Below the pieces are notes generated by a model. It made no database searches, was not told the origin of the DNA, and was given only the letters and a program-made list of their open reading frames with translations. This document shows, piece after piece, positions 54,734 through 63,469 of a stretch of 64,000 nt of DNA (its first letter is position 1; the number at the start of each line of letters is the position of its first letter). Source of the DNA: Niveibacterium sp. 24ML. GTDB taxonomy: Bacteria > Pseudomonadota > Gammaproteobacteria > Burkholderiales > Rhodocyclaceae. The stretch spans positions 1 to 64,000 of the forward strand of contig NZ_JAPFHA010000021.1 in NCBI RefSeq assembly GCF_026586805.1, written 5' to 3'. The position numbers were made by a program, and so were the translations under genes.

Positions 54734-55264
54734 CGCGTCTTGCCGAATCAAGCCAGGGCGGCGGTGCCGTGCTCACCCCTTGCGTGAGGCTGGATCACCG
54801 GTCGGGGGCTTGCATCGAGCCCGCGCAGCGGGTTTCGGGAGCTTGCGGGCGTCGACCTTGATGACGCCTGCACCAGCTGCAGACCTGGCGTTCGCGGTAG
54901 CAGCGTCTGCGATTCGATGCCGCTGGCGCGACCCGACAAGGAGTCGGTGAAAGAGGGCAAGTTCAAGGTGCCTCGGACGGCGCTCGCGCCAGGCTTGGGG
55001 CGAGGGCAATGTTCAGGCGGGTGCCGCGAGGCGGCTTGAGCGAGTGCCTGCCGCGCGGTGAAGTCGTCCGCCCCGTGGAGTGGCGCCTCCCAAGCTGCAG
55101 GCTCTGGCCGCTTTGACGGACTTGCGCAAAGCGACTTGAAAACCCGTCTCGATCGATCCCCTGAGCGGGCGTCAGCGGTGTCGCCGCGTGGCCGGCTCTG
55201 GACGCCGCCCGCTGCGAGGCGCGATCATGATTACCCTGAGGTTTCTGCGTGGAGCATTCTGGTC
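54734..55264. other. 531-base region without a supportable gene
   Basis: No frame here has a good start, ribosome site and family resemblance. A 72-codon minus-strand frame (54748-54966) is Ser/Pro/Arg-rich and looks like a chance opening in GC-rich DNA. A 13-codon frame at 55227-55268 overlaps the GTG start of the next gene and could act as a leader, without other support. No terminator with a T tract is visible. Confidence 0.5.
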
Positions 55265-56053
55265 GTGATCAGAGCGTGTCTGGTGGGCTTCCTGGCGGTT
55301 TGCTGTGCGGCCTCGCAAGGGGCCGCCGCGGGCTGCGAGCGGGCTTACGTGGTGCTCGGCTCGGCTGGCGGCCGTAACCTCTACATGCAGGGGGACAGGC
55401 CTGCCGGCTTCTTACCCGATCTGGCCGCCGAGGTGGCGGCACGCAGCGGTTGCCATCTCTCGGTTCAGATCCTGCCGCATGAGCGCCTCATTCTCATGGG
55501 GGATAAGCAGATGGCGGATATTCTTGGCAATGTCAGCCGCGGCGGTACCCGGCCGAGCGACCGGGACTTCATCGAGATTGCCTTGCTTGACGTTGAACTT
55601 GTGCTGCCTGCCGACAGCAAGATCGAAGCGCTTGAGCAATTGGCCGCGCGCACTGACGCCTTGGTTGGCCGCTTGCGGCGTGCGGCTGAACCGCCTGAGG
55701 TGAAGGCCTTTTTTGCGCAGTTGGACCCGGCCCGGATCGATGTCTCGGACGACTCGGACACGCTCGCACGCAAGCTGGCCGCCGGCCGGATTCAGGCCTT
55801 CTTCGGGACGCCCCTGTTCCTTGCCGGAAGCATCGAGGCGGCTGGTATCAACGGGCGCGTTCGCCGCCTGCCGCTGGCGAGCCCGCCCTACCGGATCGGC
55901 TGGTCGATGCTGCACGCCAATGTAAGCGCCGCCGATCGGGCCCTGCTTGCGAAGACACTGATGCGCATGCGCCAGGACGGCACGATTGAAACAGTGCTGG
56001 CGCGTCATGTGGGCCGCCGCGCGGCCGAGAAGAGTCTGCGCCGCGAGCCCTAG
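55265..56053 (+). CDS. Exported solute-binding (family 3-like) protein
   Basis: The likely product of 262 residues has a signal peptide (RACLVGFLAVCCAASQGAAA) and a mature domain resembling periplasmic amino-acid-binding proteins (SBP family 3), with GFLPDLAAEVAARSGC and a second lobe ending in MRQDGTIETVLARH. The GTG at 55265 is chosen since GGAG stands 10 bases upstream and a signal peptide follows. No permease or ATPase gene is adjacent, so it may be an orphan sensor or a sensing partner instead of a transporter component. Its stop codon shares two bases with the convergent gene's stop. Confidence 0.7.
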   Translation: MIRACLVGFLAVCCAASQGAAAGCERAYVVLGSAGGRNLYMQGDRPAGFLPDLAAEVAARSGCHLSVQILPHERLILMGDKQMADILGNVSRGGTRPSDRDFIEIALLDVELVLPADSKIEALEQLAARTDALVGRLRRAAEPPEVKAFFAQLDPARIDVSDDSDTLARKLAAGRIQAFFGTPLFLAGSIEAAGINGRVRRLPLASPPYRIGWSMLHANVSAADRALLAKTLMRMRQDGTIETVLARHVGRRAAEKSLRREP

Positions 56054-56943
56054 GGCTTTGCTGTGCCGGCGCGGCGGCGCACTTCCGGCTGCCACCACCA
56101 CCCCGGTGGCAGCTTGGTCCCCAGATCGGGGAAGTCGGGGTTGATCAATTCGATCACCAGACGCTCGTCGAGTCTTGCCCGTGCCAAGATCGGCCCGAAG
56201 TGGCGCTGGAAGGCGCGCTCGTAGCTGCCGTCCAGACGCGCCAACTCAAGCCCGCGCGTGATGCGATCGGCCAGATCGCGGCGCCGCGGGCTGACGATGA
56301 AAAACCAGTCGGCGCGGTAATGAAGCGCAAGGTGCGGGTCGATCTCAATCCCCCTGACGCCCCGCGCGAGTAGCGTGGCGTGCTCGTCGAATACTTCACC
56401 GACGCCACGCGACAGGTAGTCCATGCGGCCGGCCGACAGCATCCTGAACATGCCTTGGTAGTCAGCACCGTCGATCACGGTGAGGCGATTCATATGCATC
56501 GCGGGGTAGTCGGCGAAGGTCCGCACGAACCCCAATCGCAGCGGGCGCAGTTCCTCGATCGAGTTGACCTTGGCGAGTTTCGCGGCGCCCGCAGCATTCG
56601 CCATCAGCAAACGCCAGCCCAGCATGCCGCGCTGCAAAGGCAGCGGGATGAAGAGCACCGGCTTCTCCTGCAGCTCCTTGGAGCCGACCGCGACGGCGAC
56701 ATCCAGCTCGCCCGCACTGAGTTCGGCAATGCGCCGCGCCTGCATTTGAGCGGGGAGGCGGATGATCCGGTCGGCCTCGTTGTCTTTGCCCGGCGCTTTC
56801 TGCAAGGCGAGCGCGAGGATTTCGAGCACGAAGTCCCAGCGCTTGTCCTCCGGCGTATCGCCACCGGGAAAGCGGATTTCGCCGCCCTGTGCAGTCGCGC
56901 AGACGATTGCGGCAGCAAGCAGCAGGATGAGCCGGGAGACCAT
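56050..56943 (-). CDS. Exported solute-binding-like protein
   Basis: A 297-residue protein with a signal peptide (SRLILLLAAAIVCATAQG) and a two-lobed periplasmic-binding-like fold inferred from the pattern RIAELSAGELDVAVAVGSKEL, LRLGFVRTFADY and GVRGIEIDPHLALHYR. It differs from the neighbour at 55265-56053 in sequence but shares the orphan setting. The start at 56943 follows TCTCCCGG without a clear ribosome site. The ligand is unknown. Convergent overlap by the palindrome CTAG supplies both stop codons. Confidence 0.72.
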   Translation of the reverse strand: MVSRLILLLAAAIVCATAQGGEIRFPGGDTPEDKRWDFVLEILALALQKAPGKDNEADRIIRLPAQMQARRIAELSAGELDVAVAVGSKELQEKPVLFIPLPLQRGMLGWRLLMANAAGAAKLAKVNSIEELRPLRLGFVRTFADYPAMHMNRLTVIDGADYQGMFRMLSAGRMDYLSRGVGEVFDEHATLLARGVRGIEIDPHLALHYRADWFFIVSPRRRDLADRITRGLELARLDGSYERAFQRHFGPILARARLDERLVIELINPDFPDLGTKLPPGWWWQPEVRRRAGTAKP

Positions 56944-57060
56944 GAATATCGCGTGGTTTTCGAGTGGGCAGCTACCGAGCGGTGGCGATTGCGCCGGATT
57001 GTGCGCCTAGTTTTACGAAATGCGCAGTCCGTGCCGGGCGTTTGTGCCATGCGCAAAAGC

Positions 57061-57086
57061 AAAGGGCTGTCGGACGACAGCCCTTT
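57061..57086 (-). terminator. Rho-independent terminator of the cys operon
   Basis: An 11-bp perfect stem (57061-57071 with 57076-57086) with a 4-base loop lies 23 bases after the cysN stop; on the minus strand its 3' arm ends in TTT followed by GCTTTTG. Confidence 0.82.
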
Positions 57087-57109
57087 GAATGGCCTGCTTG
57101 GGCGCCTTT

Positions 57110-58405
57110 TTACAGCACCATCCCTGCGCCAACGGTGTTGTTGGTCGACTCATCGACGACGATGAAGGCGCCCGTTTCGCGGTTGCTGGTGTAGGGGTCG
57201 GCGAAGATCGGCTGGGCGAGCTTGAAGCCGACCTCGGCGATGTCGTTCACCGCCAGCTGGGTGGCCTCGACATGCGCTTGCGAGTTGATGTCCACCTTGT
57301 AGGCGATGCCCGAGAGCTTGGCCTTGACGGTGCGCGAGGTGTGGCGGATCAGGTAGGTGCGGGCGGGCGAGAGCGGCGTCTCGGAGAGCCAGCACAGCAT
57401 CGCGCGCAGTTCCTTCTTCGCTTCCGGTGCATTGCCGGACTTGACGATCATGTCGCCGCGCGAGATGTCCACCTCGTCTTCAAGCAGCAGCGTGACCGAC
57501 TGTTCGGTGTGGCCAACCTCGATCGCTTCGCCACCGATGTGCACCGCCTTGACGCGCGATTCGATGCCCGAGGGCAGCACGGTGACGGCATCGCCCGCCT
57601 GCACGGTGCCCGATTCGACACGCCCCGCGAAGCCGCGGTAATCGTGCAGCTCGGGGTCGTCCGAGGCCTGCGGGCGGATCACGTATTGCACCGGGAAGCG
57701 GAAGGATTCACTGCGCTCGTGCGTGCCGGCGGGCGGCGCGGTTTCGAGGATATCGAGCAGGGTCGGGCCTTCGTACCAGGGCATCGCTTCGCTGCGGTCG
57801 ACGATGTTGTCGCCGGCCAGCGCGGACACCGGGATGAAGCGCACATCAAAGCCCTGCGCGGTGAGGCCCATCTTGTCGGCGAAGGCGCGGTACTCGGCGC
57901 AGATGCGCTCGTAAGTGGCCTGGTCGTAGTCGACCAGGTCCATCTTGTTCACCGCCACGACCAGGTGCGGAATGCCCACAAGGTGCGTGATGTAGCTGTG
58001 GCGGCGGGTCTGCGCGAGCACGCCCTTGCGCGCGTCGATCATGATGATCGCGAGGTTCGCGGTGGAGGCCGCGGTGACCATGTTGCGGGTGTACTGCTCG
58101 TGGCCCGGCGCGTCGGCGATGATGTACTTGCGCGTGCCGGTGGCGAAGTAGCGGTAGGCGACGTCGATCGTGATGCCCTGTTCGCGCTCGGCCTGCAGGC
58201 CGTCGGTCAGCAGCGAGAGGTCGACCACTTCATGGCCGCGCTTCTTCGAGGTCTTCTCGATCGCGGTCAGCGCATCGGCGAGGATCGCCTTGGTGTCGTA
58301 CAGCAGGCGGCCGATCAGCGTGCTCTTGCCGTCGTCGACGCTGCCGCAGGTCATGAAGCGCAGCAGGCCGTTTTCTTGAGTCGGGATGTGTTCCATGGCG
58401 GACAT
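57110..58405 (-). CDS. cysN: Sulfate adenylyltransferase subunit 1 (GTPase)
   Basis: CysN is the EF-Tu-like GTPase that drives ATP sulfurylase, forming APS from sulfate with CysD. The 431-residue protein has G1 GSVDDGKSTLIGR, G3 DAPGHEQYTRN and G4 NKMDLVDYD. It ends after the beta-barrel domains and has no fused APS kinase (CysC) part, matching the APS-reductase type CysH nearby. Start is ATG at 58405 or 58396. It follows cysD after 155 bases that hold the palindromic repeat copy B, and it is the last gene of the operon. Confidence 0.96.
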   Translation of the reverse strand: MSAMEHIPTQENGLLRFMTCGSVDDGKSTLIGRLLYDTKAILADALTAIEKTSKKRGHEVVDLSLLTDGLQAEREQGITIDVAYRYFATGTRKYIIADAPGHEQYTRNMVTAASTANLAIIMIDARKGVLAQTRRHSYITHLVGIPHLVVAVNKMDLVDYDQATYERICAEYRAFADKMGLTAQGFDVRFIPVSALAGDNIVDRSEAMPWYEGPTLLDILETAPPAGTHERSESFRFPVQYVIRPQASDDPELHDYRGFAGRVESGTVQAGDAVTVLPSGIESRVKAVHIGGEAIEVGHTEQSVTLLLEDEVDISRGDMIVKSGNAPEAKKELRAMLCWLSETPLSPARTYLIRHTSRTVKAKLSGIAYKVDINSQAHVEATQLAVNDIAEVGFKLAQPIFADPYTSNRETGAFIVVDESTNNTVGAGMVL

Positions 58406-58444
58406 TCTCAAAGTTCTTTCATTCAGTGACCGACGCGTTCGATG

Positions 58445-58520
58445 GTGAAGAGTCCGTCGCGAGCGCGCCGAGGCCGTGGCGAGAAGCGCAGCCGTACATC
58501 CGGTACGGCGAGCATCGCAG
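58445..58520 (-). repeat. Intergenic palindromic repeat, copy B (cysD-cysN)
   Basis: Reading on the minus strand, the 76-base element starts CTGCGATGCTCGC, forms a 7-bp hairpin (GCCGTAC, loop CGGAT, GTACGGC), and continues with GCTTCTCG, CCTCGG, CGCTCGCGACG and CTTCAC like copy A at 42625-42699. It lies between two genes whose products form one enzyme complex, the same setting as copy A. Confidence 0.75.
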
Positions 58521-58560
58521 GCGCGGGATCGGTGCGCGCAACAGGACTATTCGTCGTCGA

Positions 58561-59475
58561 TCAGAAGTAGCCTTCTTTTTTGCGTTGCTCCATCGAGGCT
58601 TCCGAGGTCTGGTCGTCCAGCCGCGTGGCGCCGCGTTCGGTGATCGTGGTGGTCGCGGTTTCGATGACGATCTGCTCGACCGTCGTCGCATCCGATTCGA
58701 CCGGCGCGGTGCAGGTGATGTCGCCGACGGTACGGAAGCGGACCAGCACTTCTTCGACCACGTCGCCCGGCTTGGCCGGCGTCAGCTCGGTCACTGGCTG
58801 CAGCAGCGCGCCCTTGCGTACCACCGGCCGTTTGTGCGCGAAGTAGATCGACGGCAGTTCGAGCTTCTCGCGCTCGATGTACTGCCATACGTCCATCTCG
58901 GTCCAGTTGCTGATCGGGAAGGCGCGGATGTTCTCACCCTTGAAGGCGCGAGCGTTGTAGAGGTTCCACAGCTCGGGGCGCTGGTTCTTCGGGTCCCACT
59001 GGCCGAACTCGTCGCGGAAGCTCATCACGCGTTCTTTCGCACGGGCCTTCTCTTCATCGCGGCGGGCGCCACCGATGCAGGCGTCGAACTCGAACTCGGC
59101 GATCGCTTCGAGCAGGGTCACCGACTGGTGCTTGTTGCGCGATTCGTCGGCCGACTTGAGCACCACCGAGCCGCGCTTCATCGAGTCTTCCACCGAGCGC
59201 ACGATCAGGCGCTCGCCCAGCTCGGCGGCGCGCTTGTCGCGGAAGTCGGTGACTTCCTTGTAGTTGTGGCCAGTGTCGATGTGCATCAGCGGGAAGGGGA
59301 AGCGGCCGGGGCGGAAGGCCTTCTCGGCGATCCGCAGCAGACAGATCGAATCCTTGCCGCCCGAGAACAGCAGCACCGGGCGTTCGCACTGGCCGGCGAC
59401 CTCGCGCATGATGTGGATGGCTTCGGCTTCGAGCCAGTCGAGGTGCGACAGCGTTTGTTTGGTCAGCGTACTCAT
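58561..59475 (-). CDS. cysD: Sulfate adenylyltransferase subunit 2
   Basis: CysD is the catalytic PP-loop subunit of ATP sulfurylase. The 304-residue protein has the PP-loop LLFSGGKDSICLL and the conserved CIGGARRDEEKARAKERV and FPISNWTEMDVWQYI blocks. The C terminus ends in QRKKEGYF, as in other CysD proteins. It begins 30 bases after the cysH stop and precedes cysN in the same operon; the gap to cysN contains the repeat element. Confidence 0.97.
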   Translation of the reverse strand: MSTLTKQTLSHLDWLEAEAIHIMREVAGQCERPVLLFSGGKDSICLLRIAEKAFRPGRFPFPLMHIDTGHNYKEVTDFRDKRAAELGERLIVRSVEDSMKRGSVVLKSADESRNKHQSVTLLEAIAEFEFDACIGGARRDEEKARAKERVMSFRDEFGQWDPKNQRPELWNLYNARAFKGENIRAFPISNWTEMDVWQYIEREKLELPSIYFAHKRPVVRKGALLQPVTELTPAKPGDVVEEVLVRFRTVGDITCTAPVESDATTVEQIVIETATTTITERGATRLDDQTSEASMEQRKKEGYF

Positions 59476-59505
59476 TCGTTTGCTTTCAGCTTGAGCGCTT
59501 GGCGC

Positions 59506-60276
59506 TCAGGATTTCTTGACGTGCAGGCCGCACTCTTTGGATTCGGGATTCTCCCACCACCAGCGCCCGGCGCGGACATCCTCGCCCACTGCGATGGATC
59601 GGGTGCAGGGTGCGCAGCCGATGCTGGGGTAGAACTGATCGTGCAGTGCGTTGTAGGGCAACTCGTGGATGCGGATGTAGGCCCAGACCTGCTCTTCGCT
59701 CCAGTCGAACAGCGGGTTGAATTTCTCCAGCGCGTTGCCGGCATCGAATTCGCGTGGAGCGAGTTCGGTGCGGGTGGTGCTTTGCGCGGCGCGCAGGCCG
59801 GTGATCCATGCGCCCTTGCCGGCGAGGGCGCGGCGCAGCGGTTCGACTTTTCGGATGCCGCAGCAGGCCTTGCGCAGTTCAACCGAGTCGTAGAAGGCGT
59901 TGATGCCTTCGCTGCGAACGTACTGTTCGACCGCCGTGGCGTCGGGGAAGAACACCTTGAGTTTGGTGTTGTAGCGCTTCTCGACCTCGCCCATCAGCGT
60001 GTAGGTCTCTGCCGGCAGCCGGCCGGTGTCGAGCGAGAAAATCTCGATCGGCAGACGCTCGGCGAGGATCAGGTCGGTGATCACCATGTCTTCGGCGCCA
60101 AAGCTGTTGGCGAAGGTCACACGGCCGTCGGCGCCGAACTCTTCGACCGCCGCCCGCAGCAGTTCGAGCGTGCGCGCACGCTTGACCGCAATCGTGGTGC
60201 GCAACTCGTCGGTGAGCGCCGGCGAGGTGGCCGGGTTCTTCGCGCGTGGCTTGAGGAAGGAAACCGTCTCACTCAT
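59506..60276 (-). CDS. cysH: Adenylylsulfate (APS) reductase, thioredoxin-dependent
   Basis: The 256-residue CysH reduces APS to sulfite. The paired cysteines KACCGIRK and GCAPCTR bind a [4Fe-4S] cluster that marks the APS-reductase type as opposed to the PAPS reductase of enterobacteria, and the catalytic Cys is in the C-terminal ECGLH motif. The PP-loop-like N-terminal TFANSFGAEDMVI is normal. Together with the absence of cysC here, this points to sulfate reduction through APS. It starts 12 bases after the DUF934 gene stop. Confidence 0.95.
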   Translation of the reverse strand: MSETVSFLKPRAKNPATSPALTDELRTTIAVKRARTLELLRAAVEEFGADGRVTFANSFGAEDMVITDLILAERLPIEIFSLDTGRLPAETYTLMGEVEKRYNTKLKVFFPDATAVEQYVRSEGINAFYDSVELRKACCGIRKVEPLRRALAGKGAWITGLRAAQSTTRTELAPREFDAGNALEKFNPLFDWSEEQVWAYIRIHELPYNALHDQFYPSIGCAPCTRSIAVGEDVRAGRWWWENPESKECGLHVKKS

Positions 60277-60288
60277 CGCGGGCTCCGC

Positions 60289-60888
60289 TCAAGCGCGGGC
60301 GTGGCGGCGCCACACCGGTAGCGGCTCATCCACGGCGCCCTGGTAGGGCTCGCTGAAGTCGCGCAGGCTGGCGAGCGCGTCTTCGGCCGAACGGTCGGCG
60401 CGGATCTGGTAGGCGTCGAAGCCGCAGCGCTTCATGAAGTAGAGCTTGTCGCGCAGCACATCGCCAATCGCGCGCAGTTCGTTCTTGTAGCCGTAGCGGG
60501 TGCGCAGCAGCGTGGCGGCAGAAAAACCGCGGCCATCGACGAATTTCGGAAAGTCGTAGGCGATCAGCGGCAGCGTGTTGATATCGTCGATCGACGCAAC
60601 GAGGTCTTCGACCAATTCGAAGCTTTCCAGCCATACGCCGATCTCGCCCGCTGCGATCCGCGGGGCAAGTTCATCCTTGCGGGCACGGAACACCGTCAGC
60701 GGCACGATCACCTGCCCGGCGGGGATCTGCACCTGTGCAATCAGTTCGGGCGAGGCCGCTTCGGTGCCGGTGACCTTGAATTGCACCACCTTGCCGGCCT
60801 GCTTCTGCACGGTTTCGTCGATCGCGGGGTAGGGCACCAGCGTCCAGGTGTCGGCGACGATGGCGCCGTTCTTGATCAGATTAGACAT
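60289..60888 (-). CDS. DUF934 family protein of the sulfate assimilation operon
   Basis: A 199-residue soluble DUF934 protein, which in proteobacteria is nearly always encoded beside a CysI-type sulfite reductase. Family blocks are VWLESFELVEDLV, LPLIAYDFPKFVDGRGFS and RYGYKNELRAIGDVLRDKL. The ATG at 60888 overlaps the cysI stop by 8 bases, so translation is coupled. The role is not established; a partner or electron-transfer adaptor for the reductase is a reasonable guess because no cysJ flavoprotein is encoded in the operon. Confidence 0.88.
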   Translation of the reverse strand: MSNLIKNGAIVADTWTLVPYPAIDETVQKQAGKVVQFKVTGTEAASPELIAQVQIPAGQVIVPLTVFRARKDELAPRIAAGEIGVWLESFELVEDLVASIDDINTLPLIAYDFPKFVDGRGFSAATLLRTRYGYKNELRAIGDVLRDKLYFMKRCGFDAYQIRADRSAEDALASLRDFSEPYQGAVDEPLPVWRRHARA

Positions 60889-62566
60889 TCGCAAGCTCCT
60901 TCTTTGCGGTGGCCGGTGCGCCATAGACGCGGGCCTTGAATGGGTCCAGCCCGAGGCGGCGCACGACATCGATGAAGGGCTCATCGCCTTCGCGCTGCTC
61001 GACGTAAACGTCGATGATCTTGCTGATGACGTCGGGCACGTCAGCCGCTGCGAAGGCTCGGCCGATCACGCTGGCGAGCGTGGTCTCGTTGCCCTGTGAG
61101 CCGCCGAGCGAGATCTGGTACCACTCCGAGCCGTCCTTATCGACGCCGAGGATGCCGATGTGGCCAACATGGTGGTGACCACAGCTGTTCATGCAGCCGG
61201 AGATGTTCAGTTCGATGTCGCCCAGATCGAACAGGAAGTCGAGGTTGTCAAAGCGCTCCTGGATCGCCTGCGCGATCGGGATGCTCTTGGCGTTGGCCAG
61301 CGAACAGAAGTCGCCGCCGGGGCAGCAGATGATGTCGGTCAGCAGGCCGATGTTCGGCGTTGCCAGGCCGGCGGCGCGAGCGGTCTGCCACAGATCGAAA
61401 AGCGCGCTGAGCTTGACGTCGGCCAGGATCAGGTTCTGTTCGTGCGATACCCGCAGCTCGCCGAAGCTGTACTGGTCGGCCAGGTTGGCGACGATGTCCA
61501 TCTGGTCGGCGGTGGCGTCGCCCGGCGCGATGCCGGTTTTCTTCAACGACAGTGTGACGGCGCGATAGCCGGGGACCTTGTGCGGATGCGTGCAGCGCTT
61601 GAGCCACGCGGCGAAGGCCGGGTGGGTCGCGGCTTTTTCGTTGAAGTCCGGGTCACAGTCGGCCAGCTTGTCGTAGGCGTGCGGCACGAAGTACGCACTC
61701 ACGCGATCGAGTTCAGCCTGCGTCAGCGTGCCCGGGCCGTCCTTCGAGAAAGCCCATTCTTCTTCGACCTGGTGCTTGAACGCCTCAATGCCCAGCGCCT
61801 TCACCAGGATCTTGATGCGCGCCTTGTAGGCGTTGTCGCGGCGGCCGTAGCGGTTGTAGACTCGCAGGATTGCCTCGCAGTAGGTGATGACGTGTTGCCA
61901 GGGCAGTGCGTCATGGATCACCTGGCCGATGATCGGCGTGCGCCCCAATCCGCCACCCACCCAGACCTTTACGACCAGTTCGCCCGCTTCGTTGCGCAGG
62001 AACTCAAGCCCGATGTCGTGCACGCGGACCACTGCGCGATCGCTCTGCGCGCCGTTCACCGCAATCTTGAACTTGCGCGGCAGCGCGGCGAACTCGGGGT
62101 GGAAGGTGCTCCACTGGCGCAGGATCTCGGCCAGCGCGCGCGGGTCGACCACTTCGTCCGGCGCCACGCCGGCGAACTGATCGGTGGTGATGTTGCGGAT
62201 GCAGTTGCCGGAAGTCTGGATCGCGTGCATCTCCACGCTGGCAAGCTCGGCCAGGATGTCCGGCGTGTCTTCGAGCCTGGGCCAGTTGTACTGGATGTTC
62301 TGCCGCGTCGAAAAGTGCGCGTAGCCGCGGTCGAACTTGCGGGCGATTTCGGCGAGCTTGCGCAACTGGCGGCTGGCGAGCAGGCCGTAGGGAATCGCCA
62401 CGCGCAGCATCGGTGCCTGGCGCTGGATGTAGAGGCCGTTCTGCAGGCGCAGCGGGCGGAACTCGTCGTCGCTCAGCTCGCCGGCTAGATAGCGACGGGT
62501 CTGGTCGCGGTACTGCGCGACGCGCTCGTCAACGATGCGCTGGTCGTATTGGTCGTAGCGGTACAT
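60881..62566 (-). CDS. cysI: Sulfite reductase hemoprotein (CysI type, nitrite/sulfite reductase family)
   Basis: The 561-residue siroheme/[4Fe-4S] protein reduces sulfite to sulfide with six electrons. Cluster cysteines are in CPGGDFC and SGCMNSCGHHHVGH, and the siroheme-binding TSGNCIRNITTD block lies near residue 115. The ATG at 62566 is directly before the conserved MYRYDQYD start. CysJ is absent from this operon, so electrons may come from ferredoxin. It lies 29 bases after a TauE/SafE gene and overlaps the DUF934 gene. Confidence 0.94.
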   Translation of the reverse strand: MYRYDQYDQRIVDERVAQYRDQTRRYLAGELSDDEFRPLRLQNGLYIQRQAPMLRVAIPYGLLASRQLRKLAEIARKFDRGYAHFSTRQNIQYNWPRLEDTPDILAELASVEMHAIQTSGNCIRNITTDQFAGVAPDEVVDPRALAEILRQWSTFHPEFAALPRKFKIAVNGAQSDRAVVRVHDIGLEFLRNEAGELVVKVWVGGGLGRTPIIGQVIHDALPWQHVITYCEAILRVYNRYGRRDNAYKARIKILVKALGIEAFKHQVEEEWAFSKDGPGTLTQAELDRVSAYFVPHAYDKLADCDPDFNEKAATHPAFAAWLKRCTHPHKVPGYRAVTLSLKKTGIAPGDATADQMDIVANLADQYSFGELRVSHEQNLILADVKLSALFDLWQTARAAGLATPNIGLLTDIICCPGGDFCSLANAKSIPIAQAIQERFDNLDFLFDLGDIELNISGCMNSCGHHHVGHIGILGVDKDGSEWYQISLGGSQGNETTLASVIGRAFAAADVPDVISKIIDVYVEQREGDEPFIDVVRRLGLDPFKARVYGAPATAKKELANV

Positions 62567-62595
62567 CGTGAATCTCTCTGTTGGAATTGAGGAAA

Positions 62596-63375
62596 TCAGT
62601 GCGCGATCAGCTTGGTGCCCACCAGCACCAGCATCACCGCGAGCGCCGGGCGCAGGAATTTTTCGGGCACTTTCGCCGAAATGTGGCTGCCGAGCCAGAT
62701 GCCCGGCAGCGAACCGATCAGCAGGCTGCCGAGCAAGGACCAGTCGACGCTGCCCAGCCACCAGTGGCCCAGGCCGGCGACCAGCGTGAGCGGCACGGCG
62801 TGCGCGATGTCGGACCCGACGATGCGCACCGAGGCCATGCGCGGGTACAGGAAGAATAGTGCCGTCACGCCCAGCGCCCCGGCGCCGACCGACGAGATCG
62901 ACACCAGCACGCCGAGGATGAAGCCGGTGATGACGGTGAGGGTGGTCGTCACGCGCGGATCGCGTTCGGCGCCGTGGTGCGAGAGCGAAAAGGCCTGGAT
63001 GCGGTGGCGGAAGATGAGGGCGATGGCGGTCAGCACCAGGGCCACGCCGAGCGACACTGAAATGATGTGCGACGCGCCGCCGATGCCGCCAGGGAAGTAG
63101 GTGCCGATGATGAACAGCGTCAGCACGGCCGCGGGCAGGCTGCCGGCGGCGAGCGATCCGGTGATCTTCCAGTCCACCGTACCCTTGAGGTTGTGCGCCA
63201 CGGTGCCGCCGGCCTTGGTGATGGCGGCGTAGAGCAGATCGGTGCCGACCGCGACCGAGGGGTGGATGCCGAACAGCAGCACCAGCAAGGGCGTCATGAG
63301 CGAGCCACCGCCGACGCCGGTCAATCCGACGATGGCGCCAACGGCAAAACCGGCAACGGTGTAGGCAATATCCAT
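62596..63375 (-). CDS. TauE/SafE family sulfite exporter-like protein
   Basis: A 259-residue membrane protein with about eight helices. The N-terminal repeat VGAIVGLTGVGGGSLMTPLL and second repeat VLVSISSVGAGALGVTALFF are typical of the TauE/SafE family. It is the first gene of the sulfate assimilation operon, 29 bases before cysI, so export of excess sulfite, or uptake of sulfate or a related anion, is plausible. The gene is divergent from cysB, with 109 bases in between. Confidence 0.9.
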   Translation of the reverse strand: MDIAYTVAGFAVGAIVGLTGVGGGSLMTPLLVLLFGIHPSVAVGTDLLYAAITKAGGTVAHNLKGTVDWKITGSLAAGSLPAAVLTLFIIGTYFPGGIGGASHIISVSLGVALVLTAIALIFRHRIQAFSLSHHGAERDPRVTTTLTVITGFILGVLVSISSVGAGALGVTALFFLYPRMASVRIVGSDIAHAVPLTLVAGLGHWWLGSVDWSLLGSLLIGSLPGIWLGSHISAKVPEKFLRPALAVMLVLVGTKLIAH

Positions 63376-63422
63376 GACTTGAGCAGGGGCTGGAATCGAG
63401 GGCCGATCTTAGCGGAGTGGCT

Positions 63423-63469
63423 AATTCCGTTATCTGACGCCGTGTTAGACTCTAAGAACAATTCGTTAT
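63423..63469. promoter_or_regulatory. Divergent control region with repeated ATAACG-type elements
   Basis: AATTCCGTTAT (63423-63433) and AATTCGTTAT (63460-63469) repeat in the same orientation 37 bases apart between the sulfate operon and cysB. On the minus strand they read ATAACGGAATT and ATAACGAATT, resembling the ATAAC-rich half-sites bound by CysB. TTAGAC (63445-63450) and TATATA (63467-63472) with 16 bases between are a possible cysB promoter. Confidence 0.4.

Noticed and set aside
54748-54966. A 72-codon minus-strand frame
   Set aside because: Ser/Pro/Arg-rich, without ribosome site or recognised family; more likely chance than a gene.
55227-55268. A 13-codon frame overlapping the start of the solute-binding-like gene
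   Set aside because: Could be a leader peptide but has no regulatory codon pattern or attenuator.
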